From positions 1-40,104 of the forward strand of contig LADR01000050.1 in assembly GCA_000961655.1 (NCBI GenBank): a DNA stretch of 40,104 nt. The letters run 5' to 3'. This DNA comes from Desulfatitalea sp. BRH_c12. GTDB lineage: Bacteria; Desulfobacterota; Desulfobacteria; Desulfobacterales; Desulfosarcinaceae. Numbering within the stretch: position 1 is the stretch's first letter; each line of letters opens with the position of its first letter. The notes under the pieces are model-generated. The model was not told the origin of the DNA, searched no databases, and saw only the letters and a list, made by a program, of their open reading frames with translations. Shown here in pieces: positions 14,844 through 23,725 of this stretch. A program made the position numbers and the translations under genes.

Positions 14844-16343
14844 ATGCCAATGACCCAGACGAATGAGCGAACATTGCCGATCAAAAGCCGCTTCATCAAA
14901 AACATCACCGCGCTGACTGCCGCACTGGTGGCGCTTGTCCTGGCCGGTTGCCCGGCGGTTGGCCCGGATTATGTCCGTCCCGATCCCGTGACTCCCGCCG
15001 CCTGGAACTCTCCGCTGGCCGATGGCCTGCAAGCGGCAGCCCCCGATCCCGAAGCACTGGCGCGGTGGTGGACGTCGCTGGAAGATGCCGTGCTCTCGGA
15101 TATGATCGGACGCGCCGTCACCGGCAACCTGGATCTGCAAAGCGCCCTCGCCCGCGTGCGTGAAACGCGCGCCCAGAGGGGGATCAGCCAGGCCGGTTAT
15201 TATCCCAGCCTCGATGCGGGGGCCTCGGCCTCCAAGTCGCGCGGCAGCGCCGCCAGCGGCACTGGCGCCACAAGAGAGTTCTACGCGACCGGTCTCGACG
15301 CTGGTTGGGAATTGGACATTTTCGGCGGGGTTCGCCGTTCCGTGGAGGCGGCCGAGGCTGATCTGGACGCCAGCCATGCCGATCTTGGCGATGTTCTAGT
15401 CAGCCTGATGGCCGAGGTGGCGTTGAACTACGTCGATGTGCGCACACTGCAAATGCGCCTGGGTGTGGCTGAAGCCAATGCCCAGGCCCAGGAGGAGACG
15501 CACGCCCTGGCACGGTCGCGGTATGAAGCGGGTCTGAGCGACGAACTGGCGGTGCAGAGCGCCATCTACACCCTGGCCGGCACCCGGGCCCAGATCCCGG
15601 CGTTGAAGACCGCGCTGGAAAGCGCCAAAAATCGCGTGGCGGTCCTTCTGGGCGAAGCGCCCGGTGCGGTGCATGCGGCGCTGGCCGAAAAAAGGCCTAT
15701 TCCAGTGCCGCCCGTGAGCGTCGCCGTGGGCGTCCCGGCGAACTCGGTCCGCAACCGGCCCGACGTCCGCCGGACCGAACGCGCGCTGGCGGCCCAGACG
15801 GCCCGCATTGGTGTGGCCACGGCTGAAAAATATCCCAAATTCACTTTGTTCGGGTCCATAGGATACGAATCGGTATCCGCGGGCGACCTCATCGACAGCG
15901 GCAGCCGCGTGTGGCAGTATGGTCCGCGGGTCAGCTGGCGCCTGTTCGATGGGGGCGCCATCCGCCAAAACATCGAGGTTCAGTCGGCGCGCCAGGAACA
16001 AGCGCTCCGGCAATACCAGGCGACGGTGTTGGGTGCTCTCGAAGAGGCGGAAAACGCATTGACCGCCTATGTGGGCGAACAGTTGCGCCGCGATTCCCTG
16101 ATCGTTGCCACCGATGCGGCCGAACAGGCCTTCAAACTGGCCCGCGATCAATACCAGGCCGGCCTGGTGGATTTCAGTGAAGTGCTGATCGCCCAGCGCT
16201 CGCTGCTTTCCTTCGAAGATCAGCTGGCCCAAAGCGATGGGACCGTGACCGCCAATCTGATACGAATTTACAAATCATTGGGGGGTGGCTGGACCCCCCT
16301 CAGCGACGCCGATATCCAACAGGAGCAAGCCTTAGATGAATGA
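14844..16343 (+). CDS. Outer-membrane efflux lipoprotein (OprM/NodT type)
   Basis: 499 residues. TolC-like channel component of tripartite pumps, anchored as a lipoprotein: signal helix LTAALVALVLAGC with the lipobox Cys at residue 36. The mature start PAVGPDYVRP is typical of NodT-family factors. Two repeats of long helices follow, e.g. ALARVRETRAQRGISQAGYY and YQAGLVDFSEVLIAQRSLL. Two in-frame ATGs (14844 and 14850) compete; GTGAG at 14839-14843 suits the second slightly better. The end overlaps the next adaptor gene by 8 bp, so this channel is translationally linked to the MacA-like partner while also lying downstream of the RND pair. It may therefore serve both pumps. Confidence 0.94.
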   Translation: MPMTQTNERTLPIKSRFIKNITALTAALVALVLAGCPAVGPDYVRPDPVTPAAWNSPLADGLQAAAPDPEALARWWTSLEDAVLSDMIGRAVTGNLDLQSALARVRETRAQRGISQAGYYPSLDAGASASKSRGSAASGTGATREFYATGLDAGWELDIFGGVRRSVEAAEADLDASHADLGDVLVSLMAEVALNYVDVRTLQMRLGVAEANAQAQEETHALARSRYEAGLSDELAVQSAIYTLAGTRAQIPALKTALESAKNRVAVLLGEAPGAVHAALAEKRPIPVPPVSVAVGVPANSVRNRPDVRRTERALAAQTARIGVATAEKYPKFTLFGSIGYESVSAGDLIDSGSRVWQYGPRVSWRLFDGGAIRQNIEVQSARQEQALRQYQATVLGALEEAENALTAYVGEQLRRDSLIVATDAAEQAFKLARDQYQAGLVDFSEVLIAQRSLLSFEDQLAQSDGTVTANLIRIYKSLGGGWTPLSDADIQQEQALDE

Positions 16344-17709
16344 GCCCTCGGATGCGATTGTCGGAACGATCCCGATTGCGCAGCGTTATTTAAAAAACCC
16401 GGACAGCGCGCAAATGCCGCCTGGCCTTGCAAACACGCCTGAAAAGACCATCGGACAGACGCTCGGTCTCGACAATCAAGGCAAATCCCCCCGGCGGTTC
16501 AAACGCTGGATCGTATGGGCCGTATTATTGATCCTCGCCCTGGCGATCGTCGTTTCGGTGTGGTCGGGCAGCGGCACCAATGGCGCCGTCCAGTACACGA
16601 CCGATGCGCTGATCCGCGGCGATCTGACCGTCACCGTGACGGCCACGGGCAACCTGGCACCGACCAATCAGGTGGAAGTCAGCAGCGAGTTGTCCGGAAT
16701 TATCAAAACCGTGCTGGTGGATTTCAATGACACCGTCAAAGTCGGGCAGCCCCTGGCGTACCTTGACAATACCAAATTCGAGGCGGCCATGATGCAATCC
16801 AGGGCCGGCCTGGCCTCTGCGCGGGCCACTTACCGGCAGGCCCAGGCGACCTTGCGCCTGAAGGAACAGAATCTGAAAAGACTGCGGACCGCCCATGACC
16901 TTTCGGGGGGCAGGGCGCCGTCCGCCGGAGAACTGGAAGTGGCCGAGGCCGAACTGTTGCGCGCCAAGGCCGACGAGGCCGCCAATCAGGCGGCGATCGA
17001 CAAGGCGCGTGCCGCGCTGAAAATCGACGAGACCAACTTGACCAAAACCACTCTTTTTTCGCCGATCAACGGCATCGTCCTGCAACGCAGTGTGGACCCC
17101 GGTCAGACGGTGGCCTCTTCCCTGCAGGCCCCCGTACTTTTTGTATTGGCCGAAGATCTGGCGCAAATGGAACTGCAGGTCGACGTGGACGAAGCCGATG
17201 TCGGACTGGTGCACAAGGGCCAAAGTGCCACCTTTGCGGTCGATGCCTATCCGGACCGCACCTTCAATGCCCACATCACCCAAGTCCGCTTCGGCTCGCA
17301 GATCACCAACAGCGTGGTCACCTATACCACCTTATTGAATGTGGACAATTCCGATCTTTTGCTGCGACCCGGCATGACTGCCACGGCCGAAATCACCGTG
17401 CAAAAAATCGAAGATGCGCTGCTGGCACCCAACACAGCGTTGCGCTTCGCTCCGCCGCAGACAGAGGATCGAACAACAGGCCGGCGCAGTGGCGTGTTCG
17501 GCATGCTTTTCCCGCGGCCCCGCAGCGGACAACACGCCAAACAGCCGAACGGGGCCGCTAAAAAGACGCGCCTATGGACGCTCGAAGAGAACCAACCTGT
17601 GCCCGTGGTCGCTGCAACCGGAGCGACAAACGGCGCAATGACCATTGTTACCGGCGACGATCTGCACGCCGGCATGCAGGTGGTTGTGGATATGGTTGCC
17701 AAAAAATGA
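16336..17709 (+). CDS. MacA-like ABC-pump periplasmic adaptor
   Basis: 457-residue HlyD/MacA-type membrane fusion protein. A cytoplasmic N-terminal stretch of about 55 residues, longer than usual, precedes one membrane anchor (WIVWAVLLILALAIVVSVW). Then come lipoyl strand GNLAPTNQVEVSSELSGII, coiled coil (about 150-235), second lipoyl half LFSPINGIVLQRSVDPGQTV, and the barrel with LRPGMTATAEITV. An Arg/Gly-rich insertion (TGRRSGVFGMLFPRPRSGQ) interrupts the C-terminal domain. ATG 16336 overlaps the end of the outer-membrane factor gene, with AGGAG at 16320-16324. Its stop overlaps the ATPase start as ATGA, showing tight coupling. The adaptor contacts the permease and the outer-membrane factor in MacAB-TolC-type export. 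Confidence 0.93.
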   Translation: MNEPSDAIVGTIPIAQRYLKNPDSAQMPPGLANTPEKTIGQTLGLDNQGKSPRRFKRWIVWAVLLILALAIVVSVWSGSGTNGAVQYTTDALIRGDLTVTVTATGNLAPTNQVEVSSELSGIIKTVLVDFNDTVKVGQPLAYLDNTKFEAAMMQSRAGLASARATYRQAQATLRLKEQNLKRLRTAHDLSGGRAPSAGELEVAEAELLRAKADEAANQAAIDKARAALKIDETNLTKTTLFSPINGIVLQRSVDPGQTVASSLQAPVLFVLAEDLAQMELQVDVDEADVGLVHKGQSATFAVDAYPDRTFNAHITQVRFGSQITNSVVTYTTLLNVDNSDLLLRPGMTATAEITVQKIEDALLAPNTALRFAPPQTEDRTTGRRSGVFGMLFPRPRSGQHAKQPNGAAKKTRLWTLEENQPVPVVAATGATNGAMTIVTGDDLHAGMQVVVDMVAKK

Positions 17710-18428
17710 CATCCCTGATTCAACTCAACGCCGTTACCAGAATCTACGGCCGCGGCGCGGCAGCGGTGCACGCCCTGGATGGCATCGACCTGCATATCGC
17801 GCGCGGAGAATTCGTGGCGGTCATGGGGCATAGCGGATCAGGCAAATCCACCTGCATGAACATCCTGGGCTGCCTGGACACTCCCAGCGGGGGCCACTAT
17901 TTTTTCGATGGCGTGGATGTGGGCGGCCTGTCGCGGGACCAAAGGGCCATGTTGCGCCGCCACTACATCGGGTTCATTTTCCAGGGATTCAACTTGCTTC
18001 ATCGCACCTCGGCCCTGGAAAACGTCGAATTGCCCTTGATCTATCGCGGCATGCCCATTCAGAAACGCCGGGAAGAGGCGCGCGCCGCCCTATCCTTGGT
18101 GGGCCTGACCGGCTGGGAGCACCACACACCCAGCGAACTGTCCGGTGGTCAACAACAGCGCGTCGCTATCGCCCGGGCTATTGTCACCCATCCAGCGGTT
18201 TTGCTGGCGGACGAACCCACCGGCAATCTGGACACCGCCCGCAGCCGGGAGATCATGGATCTGATCACGCGCTTCAATCGGGAACACGGGCTGACGATTA
18301 TTATGGTCACCCACGAAGCCGATATGGCGGCCTACGCGACACGCCAAGTGCATTTCCTGGACGGGAAGATACACCCCACTGCACCCCTTGAACCGGCCAA
18401 GCGGGCGCATCCGGTGGTGAAAGGGTGA
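17706..18428 (+). CDS. MacB-type ABC transporter ATP-binding protein
   Basis: 240 residues, a single nucleotide-binding domain of the LolD/MacB class. Walker A is GHSGSGKST, the Q-loop is in IGFIFQGFNLL, the ABC signature is LSGGQQQRVAIARA, Walker B is VLLADEPTGNLD and the H-loop is VTHEAD. The ATG at 17706 overlaps the adaptor stop (ATGA); a longer frame back to 17574 would lie inside macA and is rejected. Unlike E. coli MacB, where ATPase and membrane parts are fused, here the permease is a separate gene 139 bp downstream. Confidence 0.96.
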   Translation: MTSLIQLNAVTRIYGRGAAAVHALDGIDLHIARGEFVAVMGHSGSGKSTCMNILGCLDTPSGGHYFFDGVDVGGLSRDQRAMLRRHYIGFIFQGFNLLHRTSALENVELPLIYRGMPIQKRREEARAALSLVGLTGWEHHTPSELSGGQQQRVAIARAIVTHPAVLLADEPTGNLDTARSREIMDLITRFNREHGLTIIMVTHEADMAAYATRQVHFLDGKIHPTAPLEPAKRAHPVVKG

Positions 18429-18495
18429 ACATCTGCGGTGCCGGGCGGAAACGAGCGGCTTAAACTGAATACATCTCATCAGGTCGGAGATCTAT

Positions 18496-18543
18496 CGGAC
18501 CAATGGGCGGACCAATGGGCGGACCAATGGGCGGACCAGCGGG
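18496..18543 (+). repeat. Tandem 12-bp repeat, four units
   Basis: Three perfect copies of CGGACCAATGGG (18496-18531) and one variant copy (CGGACCAGCGGG, 18532-18543) in the 139-bp gap between ATPase and permease genes. A TGA follows in the permease frame before its ATG, so the repeats are not translated as part of it. Confidence 0.95.
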
Positions 18544-18567
18544 CCAAACGGCTGACGGGCAACGAAA

Positions 18568-19779
18568 ATGCTTTGGGAAACATACTTACTCGCACAACGT
18601 GAAATCCGGCGCAATGTTCTGCGTTCGGCGCTGACCGTCTTGGGCATTGTCATCGGGGTAGCGGCCGTGATTACGATGGTGACGCTGGGCAGCGGGGCCA
18701 CGGCCCAGGTGACCAGCGACATTTCCAAACTGGGCAGCAATATGCTGCAGGTTCGCGTCGGACAGGGATTCGGACGGTCAGGCGGCGTGCGCTCCGAAGC
18801 GCCCCCCTTTAAAATCGCCGATGCGATCGCCATTGAACAAAACGTTTCCGGACTGCAAGCGGTGGCACCCGTTTCGAACAACGCCGGGCAAGCCATTTTG
18901 GGCAATATCAACTGGGCCACCAACATCACCGGCAGTACCGATGCATATCATGACGTCCGCGATTGGCCGCTGGCGGTCGGACGCAGGTTCCACGAAGGCG
19001 AAATGCGGTCGGGTCAGGCCGTCTGTGTATTGGGATCGACCGTGCGCGAAAAACTTTTCGGGGCGGAAGATCCCGTGGGCGCCACCTTGCGCCTCGGAAA
19101 AATATCTTTCAGAGTGATCGGTGTGCTGGTCTCCAAAGGGCAATCCAGCTTCGGCACCGACCAGGACGATTTTGTCCTGATTCCGCTGCGAACGTTTCAG
19201 CGGCGAATCGCAGGTGACATCAACGTGGGCAGCATCATGGTCTCCGCACGCGACGGCGTCGCCACCGAAAAAGTCCAAACCGATATCGAATACCTGCTGC
19301 GCGAGCGCCGCGGCATCACCGCCAACCAGGAAAATGATTTTCACGTCCGCGACATGAAAGAGATCATTGCCACCCTGACCGGCACCACGCGCGTCATGAC
19401 CGCGTTATTGGGGGCTGTGGCCGCGGTAAGTCTGCTGGTCGGAGGCATCGGCATCATGAACATCATGCTGGTCTCGGTCACCGAACGCACCCGCGAAATC
19501 GGCACACGTCTGGCCATCGGCGCCCTGGAGCGGCAGGTCTTGCTGCAATTTCTGGTCGAAGCGGTTGTGCTGGCATGCTTTGGCGGCCTGCTCGGAATTA
19601 TTTTAGGGTTGGGTGCCGCGGCCCTGGGCGCGAGCCTGCTTGGGGTGCCCTTCATCCTCAACCCAGGCATTGTGCTGGCGGCCTTCTTTTTCTCGGCAGC
19701 CGTCGGTGTGCTATTCGGCTACTTCCCTGCGCGCCAGGCGGCCCGCCTCAACCCCATCGAAGCGTTGCGCCACGAGTAG
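18568..19779 (+). CDS. MacB/FtsX-type ABC transporter permease
   Basis: 403 residues. An N-terminal helix (VLRSALTVLGIVIGVAAVIT) is followed by a large periplasmic MacB-PCD domain (about 45-270) and three C-terminal FtsX-type helices, including VGGIGIMNIMLVSVTERTRE and the closing PARQAARLNPIEALRHE, a signature of the MacB family. It works with the upstream ATPase and MacA-like adaptor in mechanotransmission-type export through an outer-membrane channel; the substrate (drug, siderophore or lipopeptide) is unknown. No strong ribosome-binding site precedes ATG 18568 (GACGGGCAACGAAA), and the 12-bp repeats lie 25 bp upstream. It is convergent with the next gene; no clear terminator was seen in between. 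Confidence 0.94.
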   Translation: MLWETYLLAQREIRRNVLRSALTVLGIVIGVAAVITMVTLGSGATAQVTSDISKLGSNMLQVRVGQGFGRSGGVRSEAPPFKIADAIAIEQNVSGLQAVAPVSNNAGQAILGNINWATNITGSTDAYHDVRDWPLAVGRRFHEGEMRSGQAVCVLGSTVREKLFGAEDPVGATLRLGKISFRVIGVLVSKGQSSFGTDQDDFVLIPLRTFQRRIAGDINVGSIMVSARDGVATEKVQTDIEYLLRERRGITANQENDFHVRDMKEIIATLTGTTRVMTALLGAVAAVSLLVGGIGIMNIMLVSVTERTREIGTRLAIGALERQVLLQFLVEAVVLACFGGLLGIILGLGAAALGASLLGVPFILNPGIVLAAFFFSAAVGVLFGYFPARQAARLNPIEALRHE

Positions 19780-19867
19780 AAAGCAGCACAACGTATTTTG
19801 GCTTGGTCGCATGCCCCAATTCGCCACTTACCCCATGCTTGCCGCAAGAGCCAAGTCGCAGCATCGG

Positions 19868-21622
19868 TCAGACCGATTCGCCGCCACGCATTAAAAAGAG
19901 CTGGATGTAACGCGGATCGAGATCGTCCGGTGATACCGCAGCCATTTCACTTTCGATCTGGGCGAACAGTTCCTCCAGGGCCGGCCCTATCCGATCGGCA
20001 ATCTCGAAGGTGGGTTGCCCGCTGCGTTCGGACAGCCAGGCCAGAAATCCCTCGCGCATCTCATCCTTGATACGCCTGGCCTTCTCCGCCCGCACCCACA
20101 GTTTTTCGAAAAAGGTCCGGAAGGCATCGCGCGTCAGGGGCTCGGGGCGGGTGGGATCCGCATCCATCCCCAGGCAATGATTGGCCCACAGCGTCAGCAG
20201 CACATTCTGGCAGGTGACATAGGTATCGGTTTCCGGATGCGTCACCGTAACGCCCATGCGCGCGAACAAATCGTCGACCGCAACGATCTTGTCCAGCACG
20301 CGGGCGGTTGCCTCAACGTCGGCCAGCGTGGCGAATTCGCGGTAGAGCACGCCAGTGGCATAGTTGTCAAATAAGAGCGGCTTTTTGATCAGCAACCCGC
20401 CCAGCACCCCCAGCCAAGCCTCGCCCCAGAAAGCCAATGGCAAGCCTGCCCGCGCGAACCAACTGGCGTGCCGCCAGCGGTCCGCCTGCCATTTTAACTG
20501 CAAGGCACAACCGTAGCCCACCCGAAAGATATCGGACAGCAAGTACGATTGGATCAGGTTGGCGCTGTGGTAGGCATCGCCGTCGCTCACTTTTTTCACT
20601 TTTTCCAAGCCGATGCTGATGTAACCGCCCGCTTTGTCCACCACCCGTGCCAGCGTGTCTTTATCGCGCACCGCGATCTGATCGGCAGCGATGATCTGGT
20701 TGCACAAACCTGCGAATTCGGCCTGCAGGCGCTGCAGGGCAATGTCATCCTGAAGACGCGCCAGGGTTTGCATGAACAGATTGGCATTTTCGGGCGGATC
20801 GGCCGCATCCACGCGCAGCGGGTAGGTATCTACCGCACGACCGGTCGTATGCGCCGATTTACGGCTGCGCTTGAGCAGGTCTGCCACCTTCAGGGGCTGA
20901 TAGACGCCCACCGCCTCCTCAAAGGGTAAAAAGCCCTTCTCGGCCAGGCGGACATTGCGCAAACGCAGCAGTTCCTCCTCGTTTTCGGAAGGCAATATGG
21001 CCGTCGAGCCGAGCAGCAACTCCTGGTAGAGCCTGAAATCAAACACCGACAGGCGCCGCAGCACATCAGTGAGAAACTGGTCGCGAAGTTCCTGGCGCTG
21101 GACCGCGTTTTCGGAAGTGGGTGGATAAGGGCGCATGCGGACATAGTGCACATCGTCCTCGCTCTGAAATCCTTCGGCGACTTCGGACGGGTCCTGTTCG
21201 TATTCACGCACATGCACATCGATGTTGCGGAACAGGTAGTCTTCGAATGCCTCGCGTTGTTCAGTGACGATCCAGTGCGTAAAACGGTCCGGATCGGCTT
21301 TCAGCAACCGATCCAGCCATTGGGTCATGGCATGCGGATCGATGCGGTCGCCGCGCCAGGCTTCCATATCCACAAAATATTCCCATTGCTGATTGGATGC
21401 CATCCCCAGAATCGGCAGGGCGTCCTCCGGGCCGATGGTATGCACCAGCAGATAAAGATCCTCTTCGGCCATGGACTGCACCAGGGTCACCGGATACGGA
21501 TGGTCGAGAATGGCATCCAGCGCTTTTTCAGGCGGCAGCGCCAGGATCGTGCGCCGTTCGGCCATCAGGGCCTTTTCACGATCTTGCGGCGTAATCGAAG
21601 TGACTTTGGTCTTTTTAGCCAT
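19868..21622 (-). CDS. DUF6178 family protein
   Basis: 584 residues from MAKKTKVTSITPQD (start 21622; the frame continues to 21652 without a better site). Predicted soluble and largely helical, with no signal peptide. The stretch HPYPVTLVQSMAEEDLYLLV, then HTIGPEDALPILGMASNQQW, and the later LFRNIDVHVREYEQDPSEV match what I recall of DUF6178, a family of unknown function found mostly in Desulfobacterota. No catalytic motif is recognisable. It sits alone on the minus strand, convergent with the MacB permease and upstream of nothing co-directional within 88 bp. The gene is certain; family assignment is from memory. Confidence 0.8.
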   Translation of the reverse strand: MAKKTKVTSITPQDREKALMAERRTILALPPEKALDAILDHPYPVTLVQSMAEEDLYLLVHTIGPEDALPILGMASNQQWEYFVDMEAWRGDRIDPHAMTQWLDRLLKADPDRFTHWIVTEQREAFEDYLFRNIDVHVREYEQDPSEVAEGFQSEDDVHYVRMRPYPPTSENAVQRQELRDQFLTDVLRRLSVFDFRLYQELLLGSTAILPSENEEELLRLRNVRLAEKGFLPFEEAVGVYQPLKVADLLKRSRKSAHTTGRAVDTYPLRVDAADPPENANLFMQTLARLQDDIALQRLQAEFAGLCNQIIAADQIAVRDKDTLARVVDKAGGYISIGLEKVKKVSDGDAYHSANLIQSYLLSDIFRVGYGCALQLKWQADRWRHASWFARAGLPLAFWGEAWLGVLGGLLIKKPLLFDNYATGVLYREFATLADVEATARVLDKIVAVDDLFARMGVTVTHPETDTYVTCQNVLLTLWANHCLGMDADPTRPEPLTRDAFRTFFEKLWVRAEKARRIKDEMREGFLAWLSERSGQPTFEIADRIGPALEELFAQIESEMAAVSPDDLDPRYIQLFLMRGGESV

Positions 21623-21853
21623 GAGATGTCCCATAACCGGCGTGGCCGGCATTGAAAGTAGACGTGCAAAGCAGAAAGCACAGGTATTCTATCGATGTAA
21701 TCTTCAAAGATACACGCTTTGGGGTGGACTTCGGGGTAAATGGCTTCGGTTTACAGTTCCAGGTCGTTCGAAGCTCCGGTGCGAATCCCTTATAATATAA
21801 CACGACTGATAGAGATCAAGAGATGCGGCTTTACACAACAGGGCCGTCAATAT

Positions 21854-23098
21854 TTACAGAATTTGTGCGGCTGCTTGCTGCTGGCGCCAGGGAGCGAACT
21901 TGAACAGCATCAACAGGCCGGGGATCGCGCACAGTGCGCAGAAAACAAAAAACCAGAACCATCCCATATGACCGGCCATGAAACCGGACAACGAAGAGAT
22001 GCCCACATCCGGAATGCGCATCAGGCTGGTCAGCAAAGCGTACTGTGTGGCCGTGAACTTCTGGTTGGTAATGCTGGCCATGAAGGCCATGAACGCGGCC
22101 GTCCCCATACCGGCGCTGAAATTTTCGAACACCACCACCCCCGCCAGCCCCGGCAGATAATCGCCCAACTGGGCCAACACCGCAAAGCCGGCTGTCGACA
22201 CCGCCTGCAAGATACCGAAAATCCACAGGCAGCGATAAATTCCTAACTTAAGCATCATAATGCCGCCGATCAGCCCGCCGGCGCTGATGGCCCAAAAACC
22301 AAACAGTTTGACCATGGCACCGATCTCGGTTTTGCTGAACCCGATATCCAGATAAAAAGGCGTGGTCATGGCCGCGGCGATGTTGTCGCCCAGTTTGTAC
22401 ATCAAAATAAATGCCAGCATCCAAAGCGCCCCCCGCCGGCTGAAATATTCCAGGAACGGCTCGACCACCGTCTCTGTGAAATTGCGCGGCCGGCCGTGGA
22501 CCATGGGCGGTTCGGGTGTCAGAAAAGTGGTCAGTATACCAGGCAACAGACATGCGGCCAGAATGATATAGACCATTTGAAAAGAGATCTGGTCGGACAG
22601 AATCATACCGCCACTGCCAGCCACCAGCATGCCAATACGATATCCATAAAAGTAAATCGACGACCCCAGCCCCAGCTCGGCCTCGGCAAGATCTTCGCGT
22701 CGGTAGGCATCGACCACGATATCCTGAGAAGCGCTGAAAAAAGTCACCAGAAAAGCAGCCGCCGCAAGCATCCAGGGACTGCCGGCCGGATCGCTGGCAC
22801 CCATGCTGATAATGGCCAGCATTAACGCAAGTTGAAACAGGAGCATCCACCCCCTTCGTCGTCCCATCATCGAAAATGTAAAACGGTCCAACAGCGGCGC
22901 CCAAAGAAACTTCAGGGCGTACGGCAGACCCACCAGGGTATACAGACCGATAACGGCCAGATCGACGCCCGCGTCACTCATCCAGGCTTTGAGCACCGTT
23001 TTGGTAAGATCGTAAGGCAAGCCGCAGGCATACCCCATCATGAAGGTGGTCAGCATACGGCGACTAAAGATGACCTTGAGCAACGCATTGTGTTTCAT
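21854..23098 (-). CDS. AmpG-like MFS transporter
   Basis: 414-residue major facilitator with about 12 hydrophobic segments. AmpG-family landmarks are GYACGLPYDLTKTVLKAWMSD, VGLPYALKFLWAPLLDRFTF, GRRRGWMLLFQLAL and SASQDIVVDAYRRE. AmpG imports anhydromuropeptides for cell-wall recycling; related members in other groups transport unknown solutes, so the substrate is inferred. The ATG at 23098 is preceded on its strand by TTGGGA at about 8 bp. The 201-bp gap to the DUF6178 gene holds no clear signal. Confidence 0.85.
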   Translation of the reverse strand: MKHNALLKVIFSRRMLTTFMMGYACGLPYDLTKTVLKAWMSDAGVDLAVIGLYTLVGLPYALKFLWAPLLDRFTFSMMGRRRGWMLLFQLALMLAIISMGASDPAGSPWMLAAAAFLVTFFSASQDIVVDAYRREDLAEAELGLGSSIYFYGYRIGMLVAGSGGMILSDQISFQMVYIILAACLLPGILTTFLTPEPPMVHGRPRNFTETVVEPFLEYFSRRGALWMLAFILMYKLGDNIAAAMTTPFYLDIGFSKTEIGAMVKLFGFWAISAGGLIGGIMMLKLGIYRCLWIFGILQAVSTAGFAVLAQLGDYLPGLAGVVVFENFSAGMGTAAFMAFMASITNQKFTATQYALLTSLMRIPDVGISSLSGFMAGHMGWFWFFVFCALCAIPGLLMLFKFAPWRQQQAAAQIL

Positions 23099-23725
23099 TC
23101 AATATTCCCAAAATCTGTAGAGGCCTGGACGAAGGTTGAAGTTAAACCTATTCGCGCCGATGCAGCAAGATGCGTACCAAACTGGAAAGACATCCCAATC
23201 CAACGAACGATGATGTCTGATCACCTATCATACTTGCGATCAAAGACCCACCGGAGTCTGGATTGCGCCCAAGATGGCGCAGTTTTGACAGCGGTGTCAA
23301 AATTAGGGGTGGGTGCGCGCCACCATCCCACCGGCGCGCCGTGGCTTGAAGCCAGAAAGTCGTCCAGATACTGCTTGTCACGAAAAACGATAAATGTTAG
23401 GAGTAGTTACTTTGCGATGTGTCTGGCAGGCCATTGCGTTTCAGCATTGCGCTTATAAGGCATTTGGATCACCGCTTTCGTCAGCCCCCTCTCCAACGGA
23501 TCTTCCTCATCCAAGGCCATCACGTGTGCTCAAATGAAGAACGGTCGCCAAGCAGTCATGCTGGCACTTGCAGCTCTATAATACTCTATAATAGTGGACC
23601 CCGGTTTTGTATTCGCCGGAATCGCTCGGAATCATTTTTGAAAATTCGTTAGAACACCACAAGCCAGAAAAAGCAGAGTGACAGGGCCGCCTACCCAAAA
23701 CAACGATACCCCGCAAGGAGAACAC
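23099..23725. other. Long intergenic region with two inverted repeats
   Basis: 627 bp between the divergent AmpG-like and kinase genes. Two inverted repeats are visible: TTTTGACA/TGTCAAAA (23283-23302, 4-nt centre) and GCGCGCC/GGCGCGC (23315-23339). On the minus strand about 60 codons are open across 23226-23405 but without a usable start, so I do not call a gene. A tandem -10-like duplication is listed separately. Confidence 0.5.
23574..23593 (+). promoter_or_regulatory. Tandem duplicated TATAAT box, candidate promoter
   Basis: The 10-mer CTCTATAATA occurs twice in tandem, giving two perfect TATAAT hexamers (23577-23582 and 23587-23592), about 135 bp before the kinase ATG. No good -35 box lies 16-18 bp upstream of either, so activator dependence or an alternative start is possible. 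Confidence 0.35.

Noticed and set aside
17574-17705. 44-codon upstream extension of the ABC ATPase
   Set aside because: It overlaps the end of the MacA-like gene in another frame, while the ATGA overlap at 17706 gives the normal N-terminus of the family.
23226-23405. About 60 open codons on the minus strand in the AmpG/kinase gap
   Set aside because: No start codon with a ribosome-binding site, bounded by stops, and no recognisable family; could be a gene remnant but cannot be supported.
23563-23573. TGGCAC and TTGCA as a sigma-54 promoter
   Set aside because: The two elements are adjacent, without the five-base spacing that sigma-54 -24/-12 elements require.
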